This document shows positions 28,933-37,917 of a stretch of 64,000 nucleotides of DNA, in pieces (the stretch's first letter is position 1; each line of letters opens with the position of its first letter). The notes beneath the pieces were generated by a model. The model saw only the letters and a program-made list of their open reading frames with translations. It had not been told where the DNA came from and searched no databases. Origin of the DNA: Streptomyces sp. H27-H1 (GTDB taxonomy: Bacteria > Actinomycetota > Actinomycetes > Streptomycetales > Streptomycetaceae); NCBI RefSeq assembly GCF_026627445.1, contig NZ_JAPNLJ010000014.1, positions 1-64,000 of the forward strand. The letters are read 5' to 3'. A program made the translations under genes and the position numbers.

Positions 28933-28969
28933 ACCGCGCCCCACCGGAGGAATCCGGTGGGGCGCGGTG
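28933..28969 (-). terminator. strong hairpin terminator
   Basis: A 16-bp perfect stem (ACCGCGCCCCACCGGA and its complement) with a GGAA loop lies 41 bases after the stop of the FG-GAP gene. A second G/C hairpin is next to it at about 28907-28921. Confidence 0.8.
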
Positions 28970-29009
28970 AGGGGGCACCGGGGTGTCGCCCGCGGTGGGA
29001 CGGCACGGA

Positions 29010-30758
29010 TCAGATCAGGTCGGTGAACTGGTTCCAGCCCGCGCCCAGGGCGGTGCGGGGCTCGTAGGTGGTCGCGGGGTCGAGCAGGGTGCGGCCGCTC
29101 GCGGTGTACAGCCAGAGCGTGCCCTGGGAGTCGCGGGCGACCAGGTCGGACAGGCCGTCGGCGTTCAGGTCTCCGGGGGAGACGATCGCGGTCATGTCCT
29201 TCCAGCCACTGCCGACCTGGACCGGCTGCGCGAACGGCATGGCCGTGTCGCGGGTGCCCTGGTACAGCCACAGGCGACCGTCGGTGCCGCGGCCGACCAG
29301 GTCGGGGAGGCCGTCGCCGGTCATGTCGCCGGCTCCCGTGATCCGGTCCAGGGAGTTCCAGTTGCTGCCGACCTTGAGGCGGTTGTAGAAGCCGGTGCCG
29401 GTGCCGCGACCCGGGTACAGGTACAGATCGCCGCCCTTCTCACGGGCCAGCAGGTCGCCGCGGCCGTCCCCCGTCAGGTCGCCGATGCCGATGACGGTGT
29501 TGTAGATGCCCCAGCCTGCGCCCAGGTTCACGTCACCGGCTTCGCGAAGCGCCCACAGCTGACCACCGGCGGTGATCTTGAGGACGTTGCCGTCCGCGTT
29601 GGTGCCGAGCCCCGAGGCGTGGATCAGGGTGTCGGTGCTGCTCGGGACCTGACTGAACGCGTAGTAACCGACCGGCCCCTCGAAGCGGTTGCGGCCGCTG
29701 GAGAGGTACCGCGACATGGAGCCGCCGGCGTCGCGGGCGATCAGGCTCTTCTTGCCGTAGGCACCGTTCGGGGAGTCGTCACCGGCGAAACCGAGGAAGT
29801 GCGGGAACTCCAGGTCGTAGGTACCGGTCTGGCTCAGCTTGCCGTTGCCCAGGCTCGTGTAGACCAGCGCGCCACCGTCGTTCATGCGGGCCAGGAGCCG
29901 GACATTGCCGTCCTTGTCGCCCTGGGCGAGGACCTGGTCGAACTGCTGCCAGCCGTGGCCGATCTGGACGGGGGCGCCGAACGTGTCGCCGGGCTTGCCG
30001 GTGGAGGGCCGGAAGTACAGCAGACCGTCCGGGGACCGGGTGATCAGGTCGGCCAGGCCGTCCTTGTCGAAGTCGTAGCCCGTGACGAGGTTGACGAGGT
30101 TCCACTGGTTGCCCATGACCTCGATCGGGTCCGTGTACGGGCTGGTCGTGTCGGCCTTGCCGGTGCCCGCGTACAGGAAGAGCCGGCCCTTGGTCGTACG
30201 GGCCAACAGGTCCGGGCGGCCGTCGCCGGTCAGGTCGCCCGCCCCCGCCACCTTGTTGAACACGTGCCAGCCGCCGGAGGCCCAGCCGGTCGGCGTGCTG
30301 CCCTTCGTGGTTGCGGTGTGCAGCTGGATGCCGCCCAGGGTGTTGATGGTCAGGAGCTCGGGGCTGCCGTTCCCGTCGAGGTCGCCGACCGGCACGACCT
30401 CTTTGTGCTCGGCGACGTTCTTGATCTCCCCGGCGATCGGGAACGCGGCGGTGGCGCCGGAGCCGTAGCGCACCGACCAGCCGCCCCACACGTTGCGCAG
30501 AAGGAAGTCGTCCTTCCCGTCGCCGTCAATGTCCAGGCGCGGGGAGACGGCCGCGGCCGCCTTGGCGGCGGTCTTGGCCTTCGGGGCGGCGACGGCGCCA
30601 CCCGGCTGCGGGACGGTCTGCGCCGCGGCGGACGGCTTGCCGGGGACGACCGGCGGCTCGGAGGCGAAGGCCTGACCGGTGGTGATCATCCCGGTGACCA
30701 GGGCGAGGGCGGTGCAGGTGAGCACGCGGAAGCGACGAGAGGTGGCGCGGGCGTTCAT
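29010..30758 (-). CDS. secreted FG-GAP/VCBS repeat protein
   Basis: The 582-residue secreted protein starts at ATG 30758 (GGGGGAC upstream). It has a Sec signal peptide (VLTCTALALVTGMITTGQAFA) and an Ala/Lys-rich linker. A beta-propeller of repeated calcium-binding units follows (DIDGDGKDDFLLRN, GDLDGNGSPELLT, GDLTGDGRPDLLAR, GDMTGDGLPDLVGRG, GDLNADGLSDLVAR). No catalytic domain is attached, so it may be an adhesion or matrix protein, or the propeller of an uncharacterised enzyme. It is intact, with a strong terminator downstream. Confidence 0.85.
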   Translation of the reverse strand: MNARATSRRFRVLTCTALALVTGMITTGQAFASEPPVVPGKPSAAAQTVPQPGGAVAAPKAKTAAKAAAAVSPRLDIDGDGKDDFLLRNVWGGWSVRYGSGATAAFPIAGEIKNVAEHKEVVPVGDLDGNGSPELLTINTLGGIQLHTATTKGSTPTGWASGGWHVFNKVAGAGDLTGDGRPDLLARTTKGRLFLYAGTGKADTTSPYTDPIEVMGNQWNLVNLVTGYDFDKDGLADLITRSPDGLLYFRPSTGKPGDTFGAPVQIGHGWQQFDQVLAQGDKDGNVRLLARMNDGGALVYTSLGNGKLSQTGTYDLEFPHFLGFAGDDSPNGAYGKKSLIARDAGGSMSRYLSSGRNRFEGPVGYYAFSQVPSSTDTLIHASGLGTNADGNVLKITAGGQLWALREAGDVNLGAGWGIYNTVIGIGDLTGDGRGDLLAREKGGDLYLYPGRGTGTGFYNRLKVGSNWNSLDRITGAGDMTGDGLPDLVGRGTDGRLWLYQGTRDTAMPFAQPVQVGSGWKDMTAIVSPGDLNADGLSDLVARDSQGTLWLYTASGRTLLDPATTYEPRTALGAGWNQFTDLI

Positions 30759-31296
30759 GAAGATGTCCCCCAGGACTGCTGTCTTGACCTCCCCCCCTGG
30801 GAGGCAAGATGAAATGTAGATCATGCAAAACCACTGGTGGAAGAGGGTTTTGAGAGGTAGCTGAGGCTGCGGCAGCGTGGTGACGGCGCTATGACGAGCT
30901 CGTGACAATCGGGCCGGGAAGGGGTCGTTCCGATACCAGGGCCGACACGCCGACCCGGGCCTACGGGGCGGGGGGACCTGACGCAACACTTCCCACAGCG
31001 GTCGGGAGCCAGCGGCCCATTGAGCGAGGACTTTGCGGTCCACCATTGCAGGCGTTGGTCCTTCGCGAAGTCCACGCGGCCGTCGGTCGCGTCGGCGGCC
31101 ATCTGCTGCGATGGCATGGCGTCGGTGCGCTGCGCTAACAACGTGGTGCACGATTACGTCGGCCGTCCGCAGTGCAGGATGGCCACCATGCGTGCTCCCT
31201 TCGACCGCCCTGAGCCCCGCCTGGTCCCGCCTGGTCCCGCCAGGCGAATACCCCCTGTGACACGAGGCTCTCGCTCTACTCAACCGCGATCTGGCG
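30759..31296. other. no gene recognised
   Basis: This is the promoter region of the FG-GAP gene. An imperfect palindrome (TTGACCTCCC ... GGGAGGCAA, about 30783-30806) lies 25 bases before its start. Otherwise I see nothing supported. Confidence 0.4.
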
Positions 31297-31684
31297 ATGA
31301 GCGTGCCGGAGCAGAAACTCCTCCAGCTGCCGGCCCTTCCCCCATACGACGAGGACGAGCCGGAGAGCGTCTACGTCGCTTTAGCCAACGGTGAGTGGCA
31401 CGGCAATCCTTTGGATCCGGACTCGGCGGAGAACCTCGCCCTCGCCCTGGCGGCCATCGCCGACGCCGCTCAGGAGACCGTCACCGAGCGGCTCTGGCGG
31501 GCGTGGCCGCTCTGTACCGAGCACGGCCTCGGCATGCATCCGCTAGGCGGACGGGCGGCTCTCCTGGTGGTGCGCAGGCGAGCGCCTCCGGTCCGGTCCG
31601 TCCCACATCCGTGCAGTTGTGGGCGAACTCGACGCACTCGTACGCCCGCGCCGCCCCAACCGCAAGCGGCGGCGCCAGAGCTGA
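31297..31684 (+). pseudogene. conserved hypothetical protein, frameshifted
   Basis: From ATG 31297 the frame encodes an acidic protein (YDEDEPESVYVALANGEWHG, then ERLWRAWPLCTEHGLGMHPL). Near 31560 the coding sense moves to another frame that ends GELDALVRPRRPNRKRRRQS at 31684, a typical basic tail. Related Streptomyces proteins combine both parts. Function is unknown. Confidence 0.45.
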
Positions 31685-31877
31685 CGACGCGGTGTGCCAG
31701 AGCCAGTGTGGGCGTGCGGTGACGTGAGGGAGGCCGGGCCGTGCGAGTTGGTGTTGTTGTAACGCAACACCTGGCCAAGGACCTCTTTGAGAGCAGCCGT
31801 ACCGCCCGGCGCCCCGTCATAGAGGGGCTGCCCGCGTCCAGCGGCGTCCCGGCTGCGCGCTGAGGTCCGGCCGTATG

Positions 31878-32010
31878 TCAGGCCGCGGTGGAGGCCGGCG
31901 GGGTCAGAGGGCCGGCGGCCCGGTTTTCGGCGTTGTCGCGCTGCGCTTCCTCGAGCTGGCCTTCGAGGATCATGATGCGGCAGGCGGCTTCGATGGGGGC
32001 GCCGTGGTCC
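31878..32010 (-). pseudogene. C-terminal remnant of a MerR-like regulator
   Basis: GAPIEAACRIMILEGQLEEAQ is nearly identical to GTPIESACRIIVLEDQLEEAQ in the intact gene at 40.2-40.6 kb, ending in an alanine-rich tail. Everything upstream of VDHG is replaced by a 116-bp repeat. It is a decayed paralogue. Confidence 0.75.
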
Positions 32011-32125
32011 ACCGCAGCGCATCCTTCGCCTGGCGGCATTGCGGCAAGGCGCCGGCATCGTTGAAACGGGCGCATCACTCACGAGACCGTTGCCGAGCCG
32101 GTCTCGCCGCCGGTCTGGCCTCCCC
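32010..32125. repeat. 116-bp hairpin repeat, copy A
   Basis: This segment is about 85% identical to 41818-41933. Both contain CGCCTGGCGGCATTG, a GTTGAAAC stretch, and a conserved hairpin GAGACCG ... CGGTCTC. It abuts the truncated MerR-like gene. Confidence 0.8.
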
Positions 32126-32401
32126 CTCGGGCCAGGACTGCCCGAGGGCCTACAGGCCCGCCGCCCCGGCGCACCAGGCGGAAAGGGGACGAGTCGCTGC
32201 TGCGCCGCTTGCGGACAGGGCCACGACTACCTCCCGCCCAGCCGTCGTGCCGCCACCCCGCTCGTTCAGGTGGGTTGCGCGGACGAGGGGCGAGTTCGGC
32301 GGTCGTTTCCAGGGCTTAGGCGAGGCGCAGCAGGGATCCGATGCCGAGTGTGGCAGGGCGCGTGTCGACGTACTCAACCGCCGACTGTCCTGCAGGGGAT
32401 C

Positions 32402-33217
32402 TCAGCCTGCCAGCTTGTTGAACTTGCGGATCTGCTGGTCGAAGACCCGCGCCGGAGCGAGGCGGCGCAGCACGCTGAGGCGCCTGGCGAAGGGGCCGGC
32501 GGTGTAGCGCTGCTTCGGCTTGGGGGTGGTGGCCGCTGTGACGATCGTGTGGGCGACGGTGGCGGGGGCGTCGCCGCCTTTGACCGCTTGGGCTACTACC
32601 TGGTCAGTGACGCGCCGCTGTTCGGCGTAGACCGGCAGCGGCGCGTCGGGCTGCACGATGTTCCCCTCGAACGCCGTGTTGGTCCCGCCGGGCTCGACGA
32701 GGAGGACTCGGACGCCGTGCTCGCGGACCTCGTGGTCCAGGGACTCGGAGTACCCCTCGACCGCGTGCTTGGAAGCGACGTAGACGGCCATGTAGGGCTG
32801 GGGGATGAAACCGTAGATCGACGACATGTTGATGATGCGCCCGCGGCGCTGGGCCCGCATGTGCGGCAGGACGGCCTTCGTCATGCGGATGACGCCGAAG
32901 AGGTTGATGTCGAAGACCTGCTGGTCCTGGGCCAGAGAGGTCTCCTCGGCGGCACCTGTCGAGCCGATGCCGGCGTTGTTGACCAGGACGTCGATCCGGC
33001 CGAACCGTTTGATGACCTGCTGGACCAGCGTGGTGACCGACGCGTCGCTGGTCACGTCGAGGTCGAGGAAGGTCACGCCGTCGCGCGGGGTGACCTTGGA
33101 GGTGTCGCGGCTGGTGCCGACCACCTCGAAGCCGGCTTCGACGAGCGCGAGGGCGGCGGCTTGCCCGATACCGGATGACGCCCCTGTGACGAGTGCTACC
33201 GGACGGTTCGTGGTCAT
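32402..33217 (-). CDS. short-chain dehydrogenase/reductase
   Basis: The 271-residue classical SDR is an NAD(P)-dependent oxidoreductase of unknown substrate. VTGASSGIG is the nucleotide-binding glycine motif, VLVNNAGIG the NAG motif, and NMSSIYGF with YVASKHAVEG supplies catalytic Ser-Tyr-Lys. The C-terminal tail is long and basic (FARRLSVLRRLAPARVFDQQ). Start ATG 33217 is the second of two adjacent ATGs and has AGGAG at six bases. It lies in tandem with a second SDR gene and is probably co-regulated with it by the divergent TetR gene. Confidence 0.88.
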   Translation of the reverse strand: MTTNRPVALVTGASSGIGQAAALALVEAGFEVVGTSRDTSKVTPRDGVTFLDLDVTSDASVTTLVQQVIKRFGRIDVLVNNAGIGSTGAAEETSLAQDQQVFDINLFGVIRMTKAVLPHMRAQRRGRIINMSSIYGFIPQPYMAVYVASKHAVEGYSESLDHEVREHGVRVLLVEPGGTNTAFEGNIVQPDAPLPVYAEQRRVTDQVVAQAVKGGDAPATVAHTIVTAATTPKPKQRYTAGPFARRLSVLRRLAPARVFDQQIRKFNKLAG

Positions 33218-33428
33218 CATGAACTCCTGGAGAGTTGATCGTTTTCGGGGTGGTTCCACGGGCATGTGGGGCGTCGGCCGGCAGTCGGGGCCCTCCTTCG
33301 GGCAGCGGTGTCCCCCTTGCTCGCGACGGCCTTCCCCGGCCTTCGCGCGGCCCTTCCCGACACAGGCCAGGGCGCTCGGCCAAGAAGGCCCTCATCGTCG
33401 CCTCCCGTCCTTCTCGGCGGCCTGGCAC

Positions 33429-34115
33429 TCACGACGCGGTCGGCGCCAGCGCCAGGCCCTGCTTGACGATCCGGGTGACGTCGTCGGCGAGGATTTCGGG
33501 CAGGCCCTGCTCGATGGCGTCCAGGGCCTGGACGGCGACGTCGGCGGGGTCGGCCTTCTGATCCGCCGGGACGGCGCTGGCCATGTCGGTGTCCATGTAC
33601 CCGACGTGCAGTGCGGAGACGGTGATTCCGCGGGGTGCCAGCTCCTCGCGGGCGGCGTTGGTCAGCGCCCAGGCGGCGGCTTTGGCCGCCGCGTAGGCGC
33701 CGAGGTCGGCGGGGTGGAGCCAGGACAGGACGGACAGGACGTTGAGTACGGCGCCGCCGCCGTTGCCCTCGATGACCGGGGCGAAGGCCCGGGTCACGGC
33801 GAGGGGACCGAAGAAGTTCGTCTCCATCTCCAGGCGCACCGCGTCCGGGTCGCCCCCTATCAGGGGGGTGCCGGTGGAGATTCCCGCGTTGTTCACCAGC
33901 AGCGTCGCGTCGGAGGCGAGGTGCGCCGCGGCCCGGATGGACGCCTCATCGCCCAGGTCGAGGCGCAGCGGGATGACACCGGCCAGGTCCACGGACTCGG
34001 GGCGGCGGGCCGCGGCGTAGACGGTGGCTCCTCGCTCCAGGAGCTGGGCGGCCATGTGGCGTCCCAGTCCTCGGTTGGCTCCGGTGACTACGGCGACCGC
34101 GCCCTTGAGTTCCAT
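33429..34115 (-). CDS. short-chain dehydrogenase/reductase
   Basis: The 228-residue SDR has VVTGANRGLGRH (cofactor binding), LLVNNAGIST and a catalytic YAAAKAA motif. Substrate is unknown. It is divergent from the TetR gene at 34228, with a 112-bp shared promoter region. The pair of reductases next to a TetR repressor is a common xenobiotic- or quinone-response arrangement. The downstream SDR gene follows after about 210 bp. Confidence 0.88.
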   Translation of the reverse strand: MELKGAVAVVTGANRGLGRHMAAQLLERGATVYAAARRPESVDLAGVIPLRLDLGDEASIRAAAHLASDATLLVNNAGISTGTPLIGGDPDAVRLEMETNFFGPLAVTRAFAPVIEGNGGGAVLNVLSVLSWLHPADLGAYAAAKAAAWALTNAAREELAPRGITVSALHVGYMDTDMASAVPADQKADPADVAVQALDAIEQGLPEILADDVTRIVKQGLALAPTAS

Positions 34116-34149
34116 GTCCGCTCCTTGTGTTTCTGCCGCCCGAGGACCG

Positions 34150-34200
34150 GGCGACGTTTAGATGATGACTGTAATCTAACTCGAGTCTAAGATAGATGGC
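34150..34200. promoter_or_regulatory. divergent promoter/operator region
   Basis: Between the SDR and TetR starts the sequence contains TTAGAT ... ATCTAA inverted arms around a 10-base spacer and an ACTCGAGT core a few bases on. It is unusually AT-rich. This is the likely binding region of the TetR protein encoded at 34228. Confidence 0.5.
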
Positions 34201-34227
34201 AACCGACATCCAACTGGGAGGTGGCCG

Positions 34228-34800
34228 ATGGGCCGCGTGTCACAGACACAGGCGCAGGAAAACCGGCAGCGGGTCGTGGAGATCGCCTCCCGGCTGTTCC
34301 GCGAGCAGGGCACCCACGCCAGCGTCGCCGACCTCATGAAGGCCGCCGGCCTGACCCACGGCGGCTTCTACAAGCAGTTCGCCTCCAAAGCGGCACTCAT
34401 AGACGAGGCCACCACTCACGCCTTCGGTGAACTCGCCGAGCTCCACACGGCCGGCCTCGAACGGCACGCCGGACAGCGCGAAGCCGCCCAGCGGGAGCTG
34501 ATCGACACCTACCTCTCCGTCGGGCACCGCGACAACGCGGCAGGCGGCTGCCCCGCCGCCGGGCTCGCCGCCGACTTGGGACGCGCGGCCGACCCCCAGG
34601 AAGCTCATCGCGTCTACGCCGAGGGCGTACGGGCCTTCGCCGACGCGCTCGCCACTGAGGACCAGGAGGGCATCACCCGGCTGTGCACCATGCTCGGAGC
34701 CCTCGTCCTGGCCCGCGCCACCAAGGACTCCCCGATCTCGGAGGAGATCCTCACCACCGCACGCGCGGCCCTGACAACGGCGAGCGCCGATCCGGCGTAG
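34228..34800 (+). CDS. TetR-family regulator
   Basis: The 190-residue protein has an N-terminal TetR helix-turn-helix (RQRVVEIASRLFREQGTHAS, then ADLMKAAGLTHGGFYKQFAS) and an alpha-helical ligand domain. The YKQFASK variant with GGCPAAGLAADLGR in the ligand domain fits a subgroup often found beside SDR genes. Start ATG 34228 follows GGGAGG. It is divergent from the two SDR genes, which it probably represses. Confidence 0.88.
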   Translation: MGRVSQTQAQENRQRVVEIASRLFREQGTHASVADLMKAAGLTHGGFYKQFASKAALIDEATTHAFGELAELHTAGLERHAGQREAAQRELIDTYLSVGHRDNAAGGCPAAGLAADLGRAADPQEAHRVYAEGVRAFADALATEDQEGITRLCTMLGALVLARATKDSPISEEILTTARAALTTASADPA

Positions 34801-35333
34801 CTCCCGCGCTGCGGCCGTCGGCCGCCCGGCCTAACGGCGCGTCGCATCACATCGCGCACGGTTACGCAGGCCAATGCCCGGAGTACAGCAAGGTCGCCGC
34901 GCGCGTTGGAATAAGCGCCGCCGACCGGCCGACGGAGGGTCGGCGTTCGGGCTCTGCCAAGAATTCCGTGAAGCCGATCATGCTCCTGCACGCTGGTGAC
35001 ACCCCGTCACCCACGGCGTGATGCCCGCCAAGCGTGAGGAGCTACTGAAGACGGTGTTACCGCACCTGAGCAGGGGGATGGTGGAGCAAGTGAGCCCCGA
35101 GGCGGAGGGTTACGCATCGCGGCCAGAACATTGGAGTCGGTGCCTGCGCTGCGCCCGGAGCCGCGGGGCATTGTCGACGCGACGGCACAGCGGACACCGG
35201 TGCTGTCTTGCGGATGGCGCGGGCGGCGGGCGGCGGGCGGCAGGTGCGCATCGAGCCGACGATCCGCCGTCTGTTCTGCGACGCGCCGTGATGCGTACGG
35301 GTGACCTTCGCCGAGCAGGTGGGGGGCGAAGCG
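34801..35333. other. no gene recognised
   Basis: The frames here lack family features. The 3' portion is the downstream flank of the second TetR gene. Confidence 0.4.
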
Positions 35334-35903
35334 TCAGCCCATGTGCGCCGCATCGAGCAGGGTGGTCACCGTGGGCGCGATGAGCCCTGTCAGGTTGTCG
35401 GCGCCGATCCCCGCGCGGGCGCTGGCGCCGTCGAAGACCAGGGTCAGCTGCCGGGCCAGCAGGTCGGGATCGCTCGCGCCACCCTGTTCGACCTCGGCAC
35501 GGAAGAAGGCTTTCAGGTTTCCCTTGATCCGGTGTGCCACCTGGCTCGCGGGGTGGCTCTGGTCCTTCAGCTCGATCTGGACAGACAGGTATCGACAGCC
35601 TCGGAATTCGGGCGCGCCCGCCTGCAGTTCCACCTGTTCGAAGACGTGCAGGATCCGCTCGCGGGGTACACGGTCGTCGTCCGCCGCAGGCAGGAGCCCG
35701 GCCACGAAGGCGGCGGCGCGTTCCTCCAGGCTCGCCGCCAGCAGTTCGTCCTTGCTCTCGAACAGCTGGTACATGGAACGCTTCGACACCCCCGCCGCCT
35801 TGCACAGCGCGTCGACGCCGATGCCGGCACCGTCTCGGTAGGTGAGCGTGGCCGCCGCCTCCAACAGCCGCTCGCGGGAACTTGGCTTCACATTGGTGGT
35901 CAT
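35334..35903 (-). CDS. TetR-family regulator of the exporter
   Basis: The 189-residue regulator has a clear helix-turn-helix (RERLLEAAATLTYRDGAGIG, then CKAAGVSKRSMYQLFESKDE) and a C-terminal domain with FRGCRYLSVQIELKD. A palindrome AAACCGATCGGTTT lies 33 bases upstream of its start. The same half-sites occur as a longer inverted repeat before the exporter gene at 36.2-37.7 kb. The protein therefore probably represses itself and the exporter. Confidence 0.9.
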   Translation of the reverse strand: MTTNVKPSSRERLLEAAATLTYRDGAGIGVDALCKAAGVSKRSMYQLFESKDELLAASLEERAAAFVAGLLPAADDDRVPRERILHVFEQVELQAGAPEFRGCRYLSVQIELKDQSHPASQVAHRIKGNLKAFFRAEVEQGGASDPDLLARQLTLVFDGASARAGIGADNLTGLIAPTVTTLLDAAHMG

Positions 35904-35935
35904 ACTGCGAGGTTAACTCGATTCCGGCGAAATGG

Positions 35936-35949
35936 AAACCGATCGGTTT
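35936..35949. promoter_or_regulatory. TetR operator
   Basis: The site is a perfect 14-bp palindrome, AAACCGATCGGTTT, upstream of the TetR gene at 35334. It shares half-sites with 37763-37804. Confidence 0.75.
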
Positions 35950-36105
35950 ATGACGCTTCGCCGGGACGGCCTTCGCGCCATCCACGGCCGAGCGGGCACG
36001 TGCGTACGTTCCGCTACGCCCGGGGTGCGGCGCAGCCCCTTGCGGTCGCTCCCCTTGACCGCGACCGGCACCCCGCAAACCGATCAGCCATCAGAACGAA
36101 ATACA

Positions 36106-36140
36106 AAAGTGCAGGTCAGGTGATGCCTGACCTGCACTTT
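36106..36140 (-). terminator. terminator of the former tRNA-Thr gene
   Basis: A 15-bp perfect stem (AAAGTGCAGGTCAGG and its complement, loop TGATG) lies directly after the tRNA 3' end on the minus strand, followed by TTGTATTT. Confidence 0.8.
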
Positions 36141-36145
36141 AAAAG

Positions 36146-36190
36146 CGCCGCCTTCGGGATTCGGACCCGAGACCTACGCATGGCGAGGTC
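36146..36190 (-). other. tRNA-Thr(CGU) 3' end, probable attachment-site scar
   Basis: On the minus strand the sequence reads ATGCGTAGGTCTCGGG, T-loop TCCGAAT, CCCGA, then acceptor AGGCGGC. This matches the 3' half of the Streptomyces tRNA-Thr with anticodon CGU, from the 3' arm of the anticodon stem onward, with one T-loop change. The 5' acceptor GCCGCCT and the D arm are absent, and the exporter gene lies there instead. A 3' tRNA fragment plus its terminator is the usual footprint of a tRNA-targeting integrative element. Confidence 0.7.
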
Positions 36191-36223
36191 GTCGTCGTGG
36201 ATTTTCCCGTGGGTACGACAGCC

Positions 36224-37723
36224 TCAGTGGGCGATGACGGGCTCGCCCTCCGACGCCGCCAGGGCCGTATGGGGGATCAGGAGCGCTGCGAGTACCGCAC
36301 CGACCACGAAGAACCCGGCGCCCCACGCGAGAGTGGCCGTGTAGCCCTCGACTCCGGCCTGCGCCGCGGCCAGCGCGCCGGGCTTGTGCGAGGACAGGTA
36401 GTCGGTCGCGGCCGATGAGGCAATGGTGGTCAGCAGTGCCGTGCTGATCGAGCCGCCAATTTGCTGGCCGGTGTTGATCAGTGCCGAGGCAACGCCCGAA
36501 TCCTCGTGGTGGATGCCTGCGGTCGCGCCCTGGAACGCGGTGGTCATCACCCCGCCGAGGCCGAGACCCAGCAGGATCAGGCCGGGCATGATGTGGGCGG
36601 CGTAGGTGCTGTCCAGCCGGAGTTGGGTCAGCAGGGCCATGCCGGCTGCGGCGACCAGGAAGCTGGCACTGACCACGACCTTCGGGCCGACCCTGGGCAG
36701 CAGCAGAGCAGGCGCCGTGGTCGACGCGAGGACGATGCCCCCGACCATCGGCAGGAACGCCAGACCGGTCTTGATCGGCGAGTAGCCGAGGCTGGCCTCC
36801 AGGTAGTAGGTCAGGAACAGGAAGATCGAGAACATTCCCATGCCGATGACGAACACCGCCAGGAACGAACCGCCGCGGGTGCGGTCCCGTACGAGTCGCA
36901 GCGGCAGCAGCGGATGCGCGACCCTGGTCTCCAGCCATACGAATACCGCGAGCAGCACCACGCCGACGATCATGGAGCCGAGGGTGACCGGGTTGGTCCA
37001 GCTGGTGGATTCGACGTGCGCGAACCCGTAGACGATGGCGAACAGCGCGGCGCTCACCACGGCGGTGCCCGGAATGTCGAGTTTGGGCCGCTCGGTGATC
37101 GCAGGCTTGGCCAGCAGCAGCAGCGCACCGACCAGCGCGACGGCCGCGAAGACGACGTTCACGTACATCACCCAGCGCCACGACGCCCATTCGGTGAGCA
37201 TGCCGCCGAGCAGTAGCCCGATCGCGCCGCCCGCACCGGCCAGCGCGCTGAAGATGCCGAAAGCCTTCGCCCTTTCGGCCGGTTCGGTGAAGCTCACGCT
37301 GAGCAGCGAGAGTGCCGCGGGCGCGAGCAGCGCGGCGAAGAGGCCCTGGGCCACGCGTGCCGCGACGAGGATTTCGAAGCTGCCGGCCGCGCCGCCGACG
37401 ACGGACGCGCCCGCGAAACCGATCAGGCCGACCACGAAGGTGGTACGCCGGCCGAACAGGTCACCGAGTCGGCCACCGAGCAGCAGCAGGCTGCCGAACG
37501 CCAGGGCGTACCCCGTGATGATCCACTGCCGGTTGCCGTCGCTGAAACCGAGGTCATGCTGTGCTGCGGGCAGCGCGATATTCACGACGGTCGCATCGAG
37601 CGTGACCATGAGCTGCGCCACGCCCAGCACGACAAGCACCCACCAGCGCATGGCATGTGAGCCGCGGCGGCCCGAGTCCGTTGTCCCGGAGGCAGGCGCC
37701 CCGCGATCGAAGGTGGTAGTCAT
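36224..37723 (-). CDS. DHA2-type MFS drug exporter (14 TM)
   Basis: The 499-residue EmrB/QacA-type drug:proton antiporter carries MVTLDATVVNIALPAAQHDL (helix 1, conserved DATVVN), GRLGDLFGRR (loop motif A) and GLLLGGMLTEWASWRW (motif C region). Its length fits 14 helices. Start ATG 37723 follows AAGGGAAG. A long inverted repeat sharing half-sites with the operator of the TetR gene at 35334 overlaps its promoter, which indicates drug-inducible expression. The tRNA-Thr scar separates it from that regulator. It is intact. Confidence 0.92.
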   Translation of the reverse strand: MTTTFDRGAPASGTTDSGRRGSHAMRWWVLVVLGVAQLMVTLDATVVNIALPAAQHDLGFSDGNRQWIITGYALAFGSLLLLGGRLGDLFGRRTTFVVGLIGFAGASVVGGAAGSFEILVAARVAQGLFAALLAPAALSLLSVSFTEPAERAKAFGIFSALAGAGGAIGLLLGGMLTEWASWRWVMYVNVVFAAVALVGALLLLAKPAITERPKLDIPGTAVVSAALFAIVYGFAHVESTSWTNPVTLGSMIVGVVLLAVFVWLETRVAHPLLPLRLVRDRTRGGSFLAVFVIGMGMFSIFLFLTYYLEASLGYSPIKTGLAFLPMVGGIVLASTTAPALLLPRVGPKVVVSASFLVAAAGMALLTQLRLDSTYAAHIMPGLILLGLGLGGVMTTAFQGATAGIHHEDSGVASALINTGQQIGGSISTALLTTIASSAATDYLSSHKPGALAAAQAGVEGYTATLAWGAGFFVVGAVLAALLIPHTALAASEGEPVIAH

Positions 37724-37762
37724 GTCTTCCCTTTGTCGCTGGTCATAGGCCGAACACCGATC

Positions 37763-37804
37763 GGAAACCGATCTGTTTCCACCTAGGAAAACAGATCGGT
37801 TTCC
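37763..37804. promoter_or_regulatory. exporter operator, inverted repeat
   Basis: GGAAACCGATCTGTTTCC (37763-37780) is mirrored by GGAAAACAGATCGGTTTCC (37786-37804). Both contain the CCGATC half-site of the TetR operator at 35936. It lies 40-81 bases before the exporter start. Confidence 0.8.
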
Positions 37805-37917
37805 GCGGCGCAAGCGGGCGGGCACCCTCTGCCCCATGAGCGAGTACGCCTCCCTCGGGCTCGGCACGCTGGAGAAGGCGCACACCGCTGCTGGCCTTGG
37901 GGCCTGGGACCTGGGAC

